A stretch of DNA of 35,797 bases from an uncultured Mailhella sp. (GCA_944324085.1 CALUUX010000093.1:1-35797); one strand, 5' to 3'. Shown: positions 8,938 to 17,217, counted from the stretch's first letter. The notes: generated from the sequence alone by a model not told the origin. Numbers and translations: made by a program.

Positions 8938-8994
8938 ACGGCATGAAAAAGGCGTCCTTTTCCAGAGCGGAGAAGGACGCCTTTTTCATGCCGT
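8938..8994. terminator. Bidirectional terminator with unusually long 25-bp arms
   Basis: Bases 8938-8962 pair with 8970-8994 (one G-T pair) around a 7-base loop. The core is a GC stem flanked by A5 on one side and T5 on the other, the classic two-way terminator, extended at both ends by ACGGCATG and CATGCCGT. It lies between the ends of a plus-strand gene (8926) and a minus-strand gene (9004), serving both. Confidence 0.9.
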
Positions 8995-9003
8995 TGATGA
9001 AGG

Positions 9004-9399
9004 TTATTGCGGAGTGCACGGATGGCTGCGCAGAGCGAAGCGGGCCGTGCCTTCGGCCAGAATCTTGTCGAATTCTTCCATGTTGTTTTCGGCCACGTCG
9101 CGCAGCGCCAGCAGAAGGGGAATGGCCGTTCCCAGCCAGAATCTGCCGGACACCTTGCCCGAAGACGTGCCGCCGTGGGCGTAGGCTTCCACATAGGGAC
9201 GCGCCGCGTTGCTCAGTTCTTCGCCTGTTTTTTCGCGAAAGACGCGGTGAATGTCCATCACCAGTTCGTGCGCGCTGTAGGGAAAGGGAGTGTCGGCAAA
9301 AGCCTTTTTCATATCTTCCCACAGGTACGGATCGCCGCGCATGCCCCAGTGCGGGGGCTGTATGTTGAACATTTCGGAAAGAAAGCGGGTTTCAGACAT
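9004..9399 (-). CDS. Uncharacterised 131-residue soluble protein
   Basis: I do not recognise this protein. It has no signal peptide, and only a short moderately hydrophobic helix (AIPLLLALRDVA) around residues 90-101. Distinct features are an aromatic N-terminal block (PPHWGMRGDPYLWEDM, residues 15-30) and several charged helices. The start at 9399 is supported by GGAGG five bases upstream and by a possible promoter at 9436-9464. It ends ten bases before the long bidirectional terminator. The coding strand is well supported by signals at both ends, so a real gene is likely, but no function is proposed. Confidence 0.75.
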   Translation of the reverse strand: MSETRFLSEMFNIQPPHWGMRGDPYLWEDMKKAFADTPFPYSAHELVMDIHRVFREKTGEELSNAARPYVEAYAHGGTSSGKVSGRFWLGTAIPLLLALRDVAENNMEEFDKILAEGTARFALRSHPCTPQ

Positions 9400-9435
9400 A
9401 GGTCCTCCAGAAAATGGAATCCGGTGAGGGTTCCC

Positions 9436-9464
9436 ATATTGGCGGTAAGAGAAGGAAAAGTCAA
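9436..9464 (-). promoter_or_regulatory. Possible promoter for the 131-residue protein gene
   Basis: On the minus strand, TTGACT (9464-9459) and CAATAT (9441-9436) lie 17 bases apart, about 37 bases upstream of the start codon. The -10 box is a weak match. Confidence 0.4.
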
Positions 9465-9601
9465 AGCCTGTATGGGAGGATTTCAGCTTAAGCGGGCGGG
9501 GACGACGCGGGAGGGACGAAACGGGAAGATCGGGCGCGCTGGCGCCGCCTCGAAAAGCGTCTCTCGCGGACGTTCCTTGTTGTGATGATCGACGCGGGCG
9601 T

Positions 9602-9634
9602 CAAAAAAGCCCCGACCGGCGAACCGGTCGGGGC
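9602..9634 (-). terminator. Terminator of the hydrogenase operon
   Basis: An 11-bp perfect stem (9609-9619 with 9624-9634) with a 4-base loop is followed on the minus strand by six T residues (9608-9603). It lies 23 bases past the stop of the hydrogenase catalytic gene. Confidence 0.9.
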
Positions 9635-9656
9635 GCGCGGTCAATCCGCGGATCCG

Positions 9657-11402
9657 TTATTTGCTCCGGCAGGAGCGATATTGTTCATAGTAGCGGGTAT
9701 GCAGCAGTTCATGCGCCTTGTGGCTGTTGGGCGCGCCGAGGAAATCCCTGTACAGGGCCTGGATTTCGGGATTGTCATGGCTTCGGCGCACGGGAAGATT
9801 GCGGTCGTTGCGGTACAGAGCCTCGATGCGCAGGCGGGGGGTATCGGCGTCGAGATTGATGGGCTGTCCGCCGCCGTTGACGCAGCCTCCGGGGCAGGCC
9901 ATGATTTCAATGAAGTTCCAGCCGCGGGGATTGCCTTCCCGTATCATGTCGCAGACCTTGCGGGCGTTGGCCAGGCCGTGGGCCACGGCCACCTTGAGCT
10001 TGAGCGCGCCGCGGAAATCCACTTCCGCTTCGCGTATGCCTTCCATGCCGCGCACGGCCTCAAGTTCGACAGGTTCCATGTCTTCGCCGGTGATGACCTT
10101 GTAGGCGGTGCGCATGGCGGCTTCCATCACGCCGCCGGTGGCGCCGAAGATGTTGCCCGCGCCGGAACCGACGCCCATGAGGGGATCGAAGTCGTCTTCC
10201 GGCAGCGCGAAGAAGCTGATGTTGGCTTCCTTGATCATCTGCGCCAGTTCCGTGGTGGTAAGCACGATGTCGGTGTCGGCGAAGCCGCTGGCCGAAAGCT
10301 CGCGGCGTTCGGCCTCGAACTTTTTGGCGGTGCAGGGCATGACGGAGACGGAGACGATCTTGGAGGGATCGATGCCCTGCTTCTGCGCGTAGTAGGTCTT
10401 GAGCATGGCGCCGAACATGGACTGCGGGCTCTTGGCCGTGGACAGATGAGGCAGAAGATCGGGATAGTACAGTTCGATGAAGTTGATCCATCCGGGCGAG
10501 CAGCTGGTGATCATGGGCAGGACGCCGCCGTTTTTCACGCGGTCGACGAGTTCATGGCCTTCTTCCATGATGGTGAGGTCGGCGGACCAGTTGGTGTCGA
10601 ACACGCGGTCGAATCCGAGGCGGCGAAGCGCGCTGACCATCTGACCGGTGGCGATATCGCCGGGCTTGCCGCCGAAGGGTTCGCTGATGGCCACGCGCAC
10701 AGAAGGAGCCGTCTGCACCATGACGATTTTTTCAGGATCGCGCAGGGCCTGCCAGGCGCGTCCGATGTCGCTTTTCATGGTGATGGCGCCGGTGGGGCAA
10801 ACCTTGCGGCACTGGCCGCAGAAGGTGCAGGACACTTCGCCGAGGCCGAGATTGAAAGCCGGGGTCACGCGGGCGTTGAGGCCGCGATAGGCGAAGGAAT
10901 AGATGCTCACGCCCTGCACCTCGGCGCACATGCGCACGCAGCGGCCGCAGAGAATGCATTTGGCCGGATCGCGCACGATGCAGGGATTGCTTTCGTCCTT
11001 TTCCATTTCGGGGCGGTTGTATTCATAGCGGACGCGGCGGATGCCCAGGTTGTTGGCCACGCGCTGCAGTTCGCAGTTGCCGGAACGCGAGCAGGCGAGG
11101 CAATCCTTGGGATGGTTGGCGAGCAGCAGTTCCACGATGTTTTTGCGCGATTCCAGCACTTCGGGATCGTTGGTGAACACTTCCATGCCTTCGCTCACCT
11201 TGGCGATGCAGGCGGGAATGAAGGAACGGGCCTTGGTCACCTTGCACACGCACACGCGGCAGGAGCCTTCGGGGCGCAGCAGCGGATGGTAGCAGAGCGT
11301 GGGAATGTTGATGCCGACAAGTTTTGCGGCTTCCAGAATGGTGGCGTCCGCGGGCGCGGTCACTTTTTGGCCGTCTATGGTCAGAGTAACGGTATCACTC
11401 AT
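9657..11402 (-). CDS. hndD: [FeFe] hydrogenase catalytic subunit, HndD/HydA type
   Basis: Cytoplasmic subunit carrying the H-cluster that makes or oxidises H2 in the NAD(P)-linked, electron-bifurcating-type complex. The 581 residues run as follows: N-terminal [2Fe-2S] ferredoxin domain (about 1-80), His/Cys [4Fe-4S] site in HPKDCLACSRSGNC, two [4Fe-4S] clusters (CILCGRCVRMC and CTFCGQCRKVC), the H-cluster domain, and a fused small-subunit region. H-cluster motifs are TSCSPGWI, MPCTAKKFEA and MACPGGCVNGGG. The Ser in the first motif, in place of a second Cys, is common in the multimeric bifurcating group. ATG 11402 follows GAGGAG. It is last in a three-gene operon closed by a strong terminator. 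The H-cluster maturases HydEFG are not in the window. Confidence 0.96.
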   Translation of the reverse strand: MSDTVTLTIDGQKVTAPADATILEAAKLVGINIPTLCYHPLLRPEGSCRVCVCKVTKARSFIPACIAKVSEGMEVFTNDPEVLESRKNIVELLLANHPKDCLACSRSGNCELQRVANNLGIRRVRYEYNRPEMEKDESNPCIVRDPAKCILCGRCVRMCAEVQGVSIYSFAYRGLNARVTPAFNLGLGEVSCTFCGQCRKVCPTGAITMKSDIGRAWQALRDPEKIVMVQTAPSVRVAISEPFGGKPGDIATGQMVSALRRLGFDRVFDTNWSADLTIMEEGHELVDRVKNGGVLPMITSCSPGWINFIELYYPDLLPHLSTAKSPQSMFGAMLKTYYAQKQGIDPSKIVSVSVMPCTAKKFEAERRELSASGFADTDIVLTTTELAQMIKEANISFFALPEDDFDPLMGVGSGAGNIFGATGGVMEAAMRTAYKVITGEDMEPVELEAVRGMEGIREAEVDFRGALKLKVAVAHGLANARKVCDMIREGNPRGWNFIEIMACPGGCVNGGGQPINLDADTPRLRIEALYRNDRNLPVRRSHDNPEIQALYRDFLGAPNSHKAHELLHTRYYEQYRSCRSK

Positions 11403-11426
11403 GATGATTCTCCTCGAAGGTCGGGC

Positions 11427-13313
11427 TTACACTCGGCTGATGGCGCCGTGCTTGCACTTGTCCATGCAGGTGCCGCACTTGATGCACTTGTTGGGATTGA
11501 TCAGGTGGGGTTCGCGCACCTTGCCGGTGATGGCGCCCACGGGGCAGTTGCGGGCGCAGAGGGTGCAGCCCTTGCACTTTTCAGGATCGATCCTGTACTG
11601 GAGCAGCTTGGTGCAGACGCCGGCGGGGCACTTCTTGTCGTGAATATGGGCCTCATATTCCGAGCGGAAGAAGCGCAGCGTGGACAGCACGGGATTGGGA
11701 GCCGTCTGGCCGAGAGCGCAGAGCGACGAAGTGCGCATGGTGTGGGCCAGACGTTCGAGTTCCTCGATGTCGCCGTCGCGGCCTTCGCCGCCGCAGATGC
11801 GTTCCAGAATTTCAAGCATGCGCTTGCTGCCTTCACGGCAGGGCGTGCATTTGCCGCAGCTTTCGGCCTGGGTGAAGGTGAGGAAGAATCGGGCGAGATC
11901 CACCATGCAGGTGTCTTCGTCCACCACGACCAGTCCGCCTGAGCCCATCATGGCGCCCGCGGCGGTGAGGGAATCGTAATCGACGGGATTGTCGAGCATG
12001 GAGGCGGGCAGGCACGCGCCGGAAGGCCCGCCTATCTGCACGGCCTTGAACTTGTTTTCATTCTTGATGCCGGCGCAGATGTCGAAGATGATGTGACGCA
12101 TGGAAACGCCCATGGGGATTTCCACAAGACCGGTGTTTCGCACCTTGCCGGTGACGGCGAAGATCTTGGTGCCCGGCGATTTTTCTGTGCCGTCCTGACG
12201 GAAGGCTTCCGCGCCGTCGGTGATGATGCGGGCCACGTTGGCGAAGGTTTCCACGTTGTTGAGCACGGTGGGCTTTTCCCACAGACCGCGCTTGGCCGGG
12301 AAGGGCGGACGCACGCGGGGCATGCCGCGCTTGCCTTCGATGGAGCGCATGAGGGCGGTTTCTTCGCCGCACACGAAGGCTCCCGCGCCCTGCTTGATCT
12401 TCAGATGGAAGCTGAAGTCGGAACCGAGAATGTTGTCGCCGATGAGTCCGAGGGCTTCGGCCTCGGCCAGCGCGATGCCTAGGCGTTTGATGGCCAGCGG
12501 ATATTCGGCGCGCACGTACACATAACCTTCGGTGGCTCCCGTGGCCCACGCGCCGATGAGCATGCCTTCGATGACGGCGTTGGGGTCGCCTTCAAGGACG
12601 GAGCGGTCCATGAACGCGCCGGGATCGCCTTCGTCGGCGTTGCAGAGCATGTATTTGGGTTCCGCCGTTTCGGCGGCCATGAACTTCCATTTGAGTCCGG
12701 TGGGGAAACCCGCGCCGCCGCGGCCGCGCAGACCGGAGTTGTACACTTCTTCCAGCGTGGCTTCTCGACCCATGCCGAGAGCTTTGGCTATGCCCTGATA
12801 GCCTCCGTTGGCGATGTATTCAAAAATGTTTTCCGGATCGATGCGGCCGCAGTTGCGCAGCACGAGACGCTTCTGAAGATTGTAGAAGAGCATGTCGCGG
12901 TAGCTGTGGCGCGGGGTTTTGCCGGTGCGGCCCTGATAGTGAAGGCGTTCCACGGTCTTGCCTTCGAGCACGGTGGTTTTGATGAGTTCTTCGGCGTCTT
13001 CGGGCTGCACGCGCACGTAGAAGATGCCGCCGGGATAGAAGATGACGAGAGGGCCGAGTTCGCAGAAGCCGTGGCAGCCGGTGACGACGATGTTCACGCG
13101 GTCGTGCAGATCATTGTTGTCGATGGCGGCCTGGAGGGCGTCGCGGATGTTCATGCTGCCCGAGGACGTGCAGCCTGTGCCGCCGCAGATGAGAATCTGA
13201 TATTTTTCCTGATTGGCCGCGCGATTGTAGTGGCGCAGGCCGAGGAGAGGGCGGGCTTCTTCCTGCAGTTTGTTGAGCTCGTCGACGGAAGTGAGACGTT
13301 TCAGTTCAAGCAT
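11427..13313 (-). CDS. hndC: NAD(P)-linked hydrogenase flavoprotein subunit, HndC/HydB type (NuoF-like)
   Basis: Flavin-containing subunit that passes electrons between NAD(P)(H) and the hydrogenase iron-sulfur chain. Its 628 residues begin with a thioredoxin-like [2Fe-2S] domain (about 35-125, ICGGTGCTSSGS and TGCHGFCELGP). A NuoF-like NADH/FMN domain follows, with GLRGRGGAGFPTG, NADEGDPGAFMDR and GAGAFVCGEETAL. Next comes a [4Fe-4S] site in ESCGKCTPCREG, and finally two ferredoxin-type clusters (CKGCTLCARNC and CIKCGTCMDKC). In Desulfovibrio fructosovorans the [2Fe-2S] domain is encoded separately as hndB; here no separate hndB lies between hndA and hndC, so the organisation resembles Thermotoga HydABC. 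ATG 13313 has AGGAG upstream; the next gene starts 24 bases downstream. Confidence 0.95.
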   Translation of the reverse strand: MLELKRLTSVDELNKLQEEARPLLGLRHYNRAANQEKYQILICGGTGCTSSGSMNIRDALQAAIDNNDLHDRVNIVVTGCHGFCELGPLVIFYPGGIFYVRVQPEDAEELIKTTVLEGKTVERLHYQGRTGKTPRHSYRDMLFYNLQKRLVLRNCGRIDPENIFEYIANGGYQGIAKALGMGREATLEEVYNSGLRGRGGAGFPTGLKWKFMAAETAEPKYMLCNADEGDPGAFMDRSVLEGDPNAVIEGMLIGAWATGATEGYVYVRAEYPLAIKRLGIALAEAEALGLIGDNILGSDFSFHLKIKQGAGAFVCGEETALMRSIEGKRGMPRVRPPFPAKRGLWEKPTVLNNVETFANVARIITDGAEAFRQDGTEKSPGTKIFAVTGKVRNTGLVEIPMGVSMRHIIFDICAGIKNENKFKAVQIGGPSGACLPASMLDNPVDYDSLTAAGAMMGSGGLVVVDEDTCMVDLARFFLTFTQAESCGKCTPCREGSKRMLEILERICGGEGRDGDIEELERLAHTMRTSSLCALGQTAPNPVLSTLRFFRSEYEAHIHDKKCPAGVCTKLLQYRIDPEKCKGCTLCARNCPVGAITGKVREPHLINPNKCIKCGTCMDKCKHGAISRV

Positions 13314-13326
13314 ATCGTCCTCTCCT

Positions 13327-13812
13327 TTAGGCCAGGTAGCTGTCGAGAATGCCGGGAATGTCGTCGGGGGTCAGACGGCCGTGGGTGTTTTCGTTGACCA
13401 TCATGACCGGGGCCAGACCGCAGGCCCCGAGGCAGGCCACGGTTTCCAGCGTGAAGTTCAGATCTTTGGTGGTTTCGCCGGGCTTGACGTCGAGGTGATG
13501 GCTCACCGCTTCCAGAATGCCGGCGCCGCCGCGAACGTGGCAGGCGGTCCCCTGGCAGACGCGGACGATGTTCTTGCCGCGCGGATTGAGGTGGAACTGG
13601 GCGTAGAACGTGACTACGCCGAACACTTCCGCGACCGGAACGCGCAGTTCCGAGGCGATGGTTTCGAGCACTTCCTGCGGCAGATAGCCGTACACATCCT
13701 GAGCCTGCTGCAGAACGGGGATAAGGGCTCCTCTGGGATTCTGCTTGTAGGGCTTCAGAATGTCCATGAGCGGGGCAAGGTCAATGGCGTTGGCCGTGCG
13801 GTTGAAAGACAT
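13327..13812 (-). CDS. hndA: NAD(P)-linked hydrogenase [2Fe-2S] subunit, HndA/HydC type (NuoE-like)
   Basis: Small electron-transfer subunit of the hydrogenase complex, related to NuoE of complex I. The 161 residues hold an N-terminal helical region and a thioredoxin-like [2Fe-2S] domain. The four cysteine ligands appear as CQGTAC (C-x4-C) and CLGAC (C-x3-C), the standard NuoE spacing. Start ATG 13812 (MSFNRTANAID) is preferred to the upstream in-frame ATG at 13833 because AGGAGG lies eight bases before it. It is the first gene of the operon, with hndC starting 13 bases after its stop. No clear sigma70 promoter was seen in the 192 bases before it, which are GC-rich and contain several small palindromes. 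Confidence 0.94.
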   Translation of the reverse strand: MSFNRTANAIDLAPLMDILKPYKQNPRGALIPVLQQAQDVYGYLPQEVLETIASELRVPVAEVFGVVTFYAQFHLNPRGKNIVRVCQGTACHVRGGAGILEAVSHHLDVKPGETTKDLNFTLETVACLGACGLAPVMMVNENTHGRLTPDDIPGILDSYLA

Positions 13813-13933
13813 GTTGGTATCCTCCTGGTACAATCCTGGGGCTGCCGCGCCGCGGTGACGCGGACATGGCGCATCCTGTGTCCCTTGCGGGACGGCTTCG
13901 TAACGGACGTCCGGGGAACGCGCGACCGGCGTG

Positions 13934-13955
13934 TTTCCGACGCGTCCGTCGGAAA
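13934..13955. other. 9-bp hairpin between tctC and hndA
   Basis: TTTCCGACG and CGTCGGAAA pair around a 4-base loop. It lies 50 bases past the tctC stop and about 120 bases before hndA. No T-run follows on the minus strand, so it could be a weak terminator for tctC or a binding site for hydrogenase operon control. Confidence 0.35.
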
Positions 13956-14004
13956 GCGCGATCCGTCTTTCGTCGGAGAGCGGAACCGCGCTTTCGCGCT
14001 GGAA

Positions 14005-15024
14005 TCACTCCGCGTGGGAGTTTTTTCCGGCGTTTTCCCCTGAGGGGAGGGCGGCCGACCTGTCGGCGATGCCGGCCGCCTTGAGAATATTGCCTTCTTC
14101 CCGCCACGCACGCTGAAGAAAGTCTTTCGCTTCCTGTCGATTCCTGAGCGCGGGAGCCACGGAAAAGCCTTCCAGAGCCTTCCGGTAGGCGTCGCTTTCC
14201 GCGGCCTTTTGAAAAGCTCGGGACAGGGCGTCCAGCGCGTTTTCGGGCGTTTTGGCGGGAGCGAGAAGAAGAAAGGTCGAGTCTCCGCGGCCGGGATCGG
14301 CGAGGCCTTTGTCGGAGAGCGACGGCACGTCGGGAAGCGAAGGCAGTCTTGCGCCCGCAAGCGTCAGCATGGGACGAAGTTGTCCGTTTTTCATGCGGGG
14401 AAGGGCTCCGCTGGCGGCGGCGTCCACATGACCTCCGAGCAGGGCGGCTTCCGCTTCTCCCGATCCGCCGAACGGCACGAATCGCCATTTCAGAGAAGGA
14501 TCGTCGGCGGCCATGATGGCGAGGGCGATGTGGGAAGGCGTGCCGAGTCCGGGCACGCCTATGCGCATGCTTCCCGCCCGGCGTCGGGTGGCTTCCAGAA
14601 AAGCGTCCATGTCCTTCCACGGCGCGTCCGGACGTGTCACCAGCACGGGGGACGCCTGTCCGAAGGTAAGAAGCGGCTCCACGTCCTGGATGCCGTAGGG
14701 CGCGTCATTGCGGCTGGGAATGAAAATGAGCGCGTTGCTCACGCAGGCGGCCAGGGTGGAACCGTCGGGGCTGGACTCGATCAGCTTGGTTACCCCGGTC
14801 ATGCCTCCGCCGCTGGGAACGTTTTGAATGAAGATGTTTTTTCCCAGTTCCTTTTCCGCTTCGCGGGCCAGCGCTCGGGCGGCGACGTCAAGAGCTCCGC
14901 CCGGACTGAAGGCGACGTAAAGACGCACGGTTCCGTCGGCGGCGGAAGCGTGCGGCGCGAAAGAAAGCAAGAGAAGCGTGAGCCAGACCAGGGCGAATCG
15001 GCAGAGGGAACGAGGCCATTTCAT
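14005..15024 (-). CDS. Tripartite tricarboxylate-type transporter, periplasmic binding protein (TctC family)
   Basis: Secreted substrate-capturing component of a TTT-family transporter, delivering a carboxylate or similar solute to the TctA/TctB membrane pair. The 339 residues open with a signal peptide (basic start, long hydrophobic core, cleavage likely after ASA near residue 30). TctC hallmarks follow: LYVAFSPGGALDVAARAL, VPSGGGMTGV and VPGLGTPSHIA. The substrate cannot be predicted, as this family binds many carboxylates. ATG 15024 is chosen because the signal peptide begins there; the ribosome binding site is weak. It follows tctA with a 178-base gap containing a nested inverted repeat, so it may have its own control and be made in excess of the membrane parts. 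Confidence 0.88.
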   Translation of the reverse strand: MKWPRSLCRFALVWLTLLLLSFAPHASAADGTVRLYVAFSPGGALDVAARALAREAEKELGKNIFIQNVPSGGGMTGVTKLIESSPDGSTLAACVSNALIFIPSRNDAPYGIQDVEPLLTFGQASPVLVTRPDAPWKDMDAFLEATRRRAGSMRIGVPGLGTPSHIALAIMAADDPSLKWRFVPFGGSGEAEAALLGGHVDAAASGALPRMKNGQLRPMLTLAGARLPSLPDVPSLSDKGLADPGRGDSTFLLLAPAKTPENALDALSRAFQKAAESDAYRKALEGFSVAPALRNRQEAKDFLQRAWREEGNILKAAGIADRSAALPSGENAGKNSHAE

Positions 15025-15125
15025 GGGGGATATCTCTACAAGGAAAAATGAAATCGGCAAGCATAAAACCTTTTTTCACATAAACGCCGCATATATAGTC
15101 TGATAACTTATTATAATAGCATGGC

Positions 15126-15172
15126 ATTTGCAAGAGGTCATTCTTTGAGCGTTCAAACAGTTCCTTGCAAAT
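15126..15172. promoter_or_regulatory. Nested inverted repeats between tctA and tctC
   Basis: ATTTGCAAG (15126-15134) and CTTGCAAAT (15164-15172) are perfect complements, with a second smaller repeat, TTTGA and TCAAA (15144-15157), centred between them. AT-rich, promoter-like sequence lies immediately downstream on the minus strand towards tctC. The arrangement fits an operator, or an mRNA structure separating tctA from tctC. Confidence 0.4.
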
Positions 15173-15202
15173 AAGGCAAAAATTCGTTTCGAGCGGCGTT
15201 GT

Positions 15203-16591
15203 TTACCAGCCCGAGAGCAGCGTTTGCATGAGATGGGTTTCCAGGCGGGGACCAAGCACGAAGGCCAGCACCAGCGGGGCGGGGGAACAGGCGTGTCGCT
15301 TGAGAAAGACGGCCAGCGCGCCGAACAGAACGCATTGCGCGGGGCCGGACATGCCGTCGGCCCCCACGTAGGATCCCGTAAGACAGAGCGTGAGCACGGC
15401 GGGCCAAAGCAGGCGGAAGGGCAGGCGCGCGAGACGGGCCCAGAAGCCAGCGAGTCCCAGGCCGAGAAGAAGCAGAAACGCGTTTCCCAGAAACAGGCAG
15501 AAGATCAGTCCCCAGTAGAAAGCCGGCTGTTCGTTGGGGAGAGAGGGGCCTGGGGCCACGCCCACGACGGTGAGCGCGCCGAGCAGCGCGGCCATGATGG
15601 GATTGGTGGGCAGACCCAGCAAAAGCAGCGGCGCGAAGGAGGCCATGGCCGCGGCGTTGTTGGAAGCTTCCGGACCGGCAAGTCCTTCCCACGCGCCTTT
15701 GCCGAAGCGTTCCGGGTGTCGGCTGAGACGTTTTTCCAGCGCGTGTGAGGCAAAGCTCGCGGTGACGCCCGCGCCGCAAGGCACGAGTCCCGTGACGAAG
15801 CCTATCAGGCTGCCGCGCAGGGCGGCCATGATCGTGGAAAAGCGGTTTAACGCAGGAACGGAATCGGCGCGTTCGGATGTTGTGTTTTGTGAGCCTGACA
15901 TGAGGGCGTCGAGCAGGTCGCCGAGACCGAACATGCCGAGCAGAAGGGAAGTGAGTTCCACGCCTCCGGAAAGTCTCCATTGTCCGAAGGTCAGCCGCGC
16001 CTCGCCGTAAACGGGATCCATGCCAGGAAGGGCGAGGGCGAGTCCGAGAAAGATCATGGCCAGATTGCGTCTGAATCCGCCGGGGCCGGTGCAGGCCACA
16101 AGAAGGAGCGCGCAGGCCATGATGGCCGCGCGGCCCCCTGGTCCGAGAAACAACGCCGCGCCGGAAAGGACGGGCGCGAGAAGCACGATGCCGATCGACG
16201 CGCTCACTCCGCCGGTGAAGGAAGCCATCGTGGCGACGGAAAGAGCCTGTCTGGCTTTGCCGCCGAGCGCCAGAGGATGCCCTTCGAACAGCGTGGCCAC
16301 GGCGTCGGCTTCGCCGGGGATGCCTATTAATATGGATGTGACCGCGCCGCCGTACTTGGCGCCGTAGAAAATGCCCGCCAGCAGGGCGATGCCGGGCAGG
16401 GGATCGAGAACGTAGACCAGCGGAAAAAGCAGTGCCATGGCGGCCGGCGGACCGAATCCCGGCAGCACGCCCACGGTCATGCCGAGAAAGACGCCCGCGA
16501 GCGCGAGAAGCCATAATTCCGGCGAGGCCATGGCGGAGAGGCCGGTCCACGCGCCGGCGAACAAGGAGGGATCGGCAAAAGAGGCGTCCAT
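15203..16591 (-). CDS. Tripartite tricarboxylate-type transporter, large membrane subunit (TctA family)
   Basis: Main transmembrane subunit of a TTT-family secondary transporter in the inner membrane. The 462-residue protein is hydrophobic with about 11-12 helices, a little shorter than the usual 500. Family features include GVLPGFGPPAAMALLFP near residue 43, FYGAKYGGAVTSILIGIPGE around 75-94, and the second-half repeat with GLVPCGAGV and GPEASNNAAA. The glycine-rich repeats are the signature of the family. ATG 16591 begins one base after the tctB stop, with GGAG seven bases upstream, so the two membrane subunits are coupled. Operon order on the minus strand is tctB-tctA-tctC, not the common C-B-A. 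Confidence 0.92.
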   Translation of the reverse strand: MDASFADPSLFAGAWTGLSAMASPELWLLALAGVFLGMTVGVLPGFGPPAAMALLFPLVYVLDPLPGIALLAGIFYGAKYGGAVTSILIGIPGEADAVATLFEGHPLALGGKARQALSVATMASFTGGVSASIGIVLLAPVLSGAALFLGPGGRAAIMACALLLVACTGPGGFRRNLAMIFLGLALALPGMDPVYGEARLTFGQWRLSGGVELTSLLLGMFGLGDLLDALMSGSQNTTSERADSVPALNRFSTIMAALRGSLIGFVTGLVPCGAGVTASFASHALEKRLSRHPERFGKGAWEGLAGPEASNNAAAMASFAPLLLLGLPTNPIMAALLGALTVVGVAPGPSLPNEQPAFYWGLIFCLFLGNAFLLLLGLGLAGFWARLARLPFRLLWPAVLTLCLTGSYVGADGMSGPAQCVLFGALAVFLKRHACSPAPLVLAFVLGPRLETHLMQTLLSGW

Positions 16592-16592
16592 G

Positions 16593-17048
16593 TCAGACTC
16601 CGGAGAGCAGGGAAAACAGCGCGCCCTTGGGTAGGGGCCAGTGCAGAAGGCGTTCCATGCCGAACCAGAGCGACGCGGAGAGCGAGAGAGAAAGAATGAG
16701 GGATTCCTTCAGGGAACAGCCGCCGCTCCGGCAGGCCAGCGTTCCCGTGAGCAGCGTGGCCGCCGTCCAGCCGACGGAGGGGACGAGAACTGTCCAGAGC
16801 AGACAGGAGAGCGCGAGGTTTCGCGCGCCTCTCCGCGCGTCGGCGGTCAGGATGGGGCGCGCGTTTTTTTCTTTGGGGAGAAGAAGGGCGGAAACGACGA
16901 GGCCGATTCCTACGACGCGAGGCCAGAGTCCGGAGCCGGGCAGACCGGCGGAGAAGGCGGGCGGCGCGGCGAGAAAGGCGGAGGCTCCGGTAAGGAGCAG
17001 CGTGACCCGCAGCGTGTGACGGAAAAGGAGGTCGCGGAAACGAAGCAT
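16593..17048 (-). CDS. Tripartite tricarboxylate-type transporter, small membrane subunit (TctB family)
   Basis: Small, poorly conserved four-helix subunit of TTT transporters, 151 residues, typical for the family. Four hydrophobic segments are visible: TLLLTGASAFLAAPPAF, VVGIGLVVSALLL, LALSCLLWTVLVPSVGW, and LILSLSLSASLWFGMERLL. The GLPGSGLWPRVV stretch after the first helix matches the family's usual pattern of a proline-rich loop. Assignment rests as much on position, one base before tctA, as on sequence. The ATG at 17048 has no strong ribosome binding site. It diverges from infA across a 169-base gap. Confidence 0.82.
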   Translation of the reverse strand: MLRFRDLLFRHTLRVTLLLTGASAFLAAPPAFSAGLPGSGLWPRVVGIGLVVSALLLPKEKNARPILTADARRGARNLALSCLLWTVLVPSVGWTAATLLTGTLACRSGGCSLKESLILSLSLSASLWFGMERLLHWPLPKGALFSLLSGV

Positions 17049-17217
17049 GAACGGCGTCCGAAAAAAGAAATGGCGGTCCTTCGGGACCTCCGTCAGTATA
17101 GGTCAGAAGAAAAAGATGGGCAACGGAGGGGAATGAGGGGGGGACTCGGGGCGGGTTTCCCTTGACAGAGGCCGCATATTCGGGGAAGGTGTCTCGATAG
17201 TTTTTTTTGGAGGAACC

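Noticed and set aside
9582..11942. A 786-codon plus-strand open frame across the hydrogenase genes
   Set aside because: It is the antisense shadow of hndD and hndC, with repetitive low-complexity composition and no recognisable motif.
17162..17190. TTGACA upstream of infA as a promoter
   Set aside because: No acceptable -10 box occurs at 16-18 bases; the -35 match alone is not enough.
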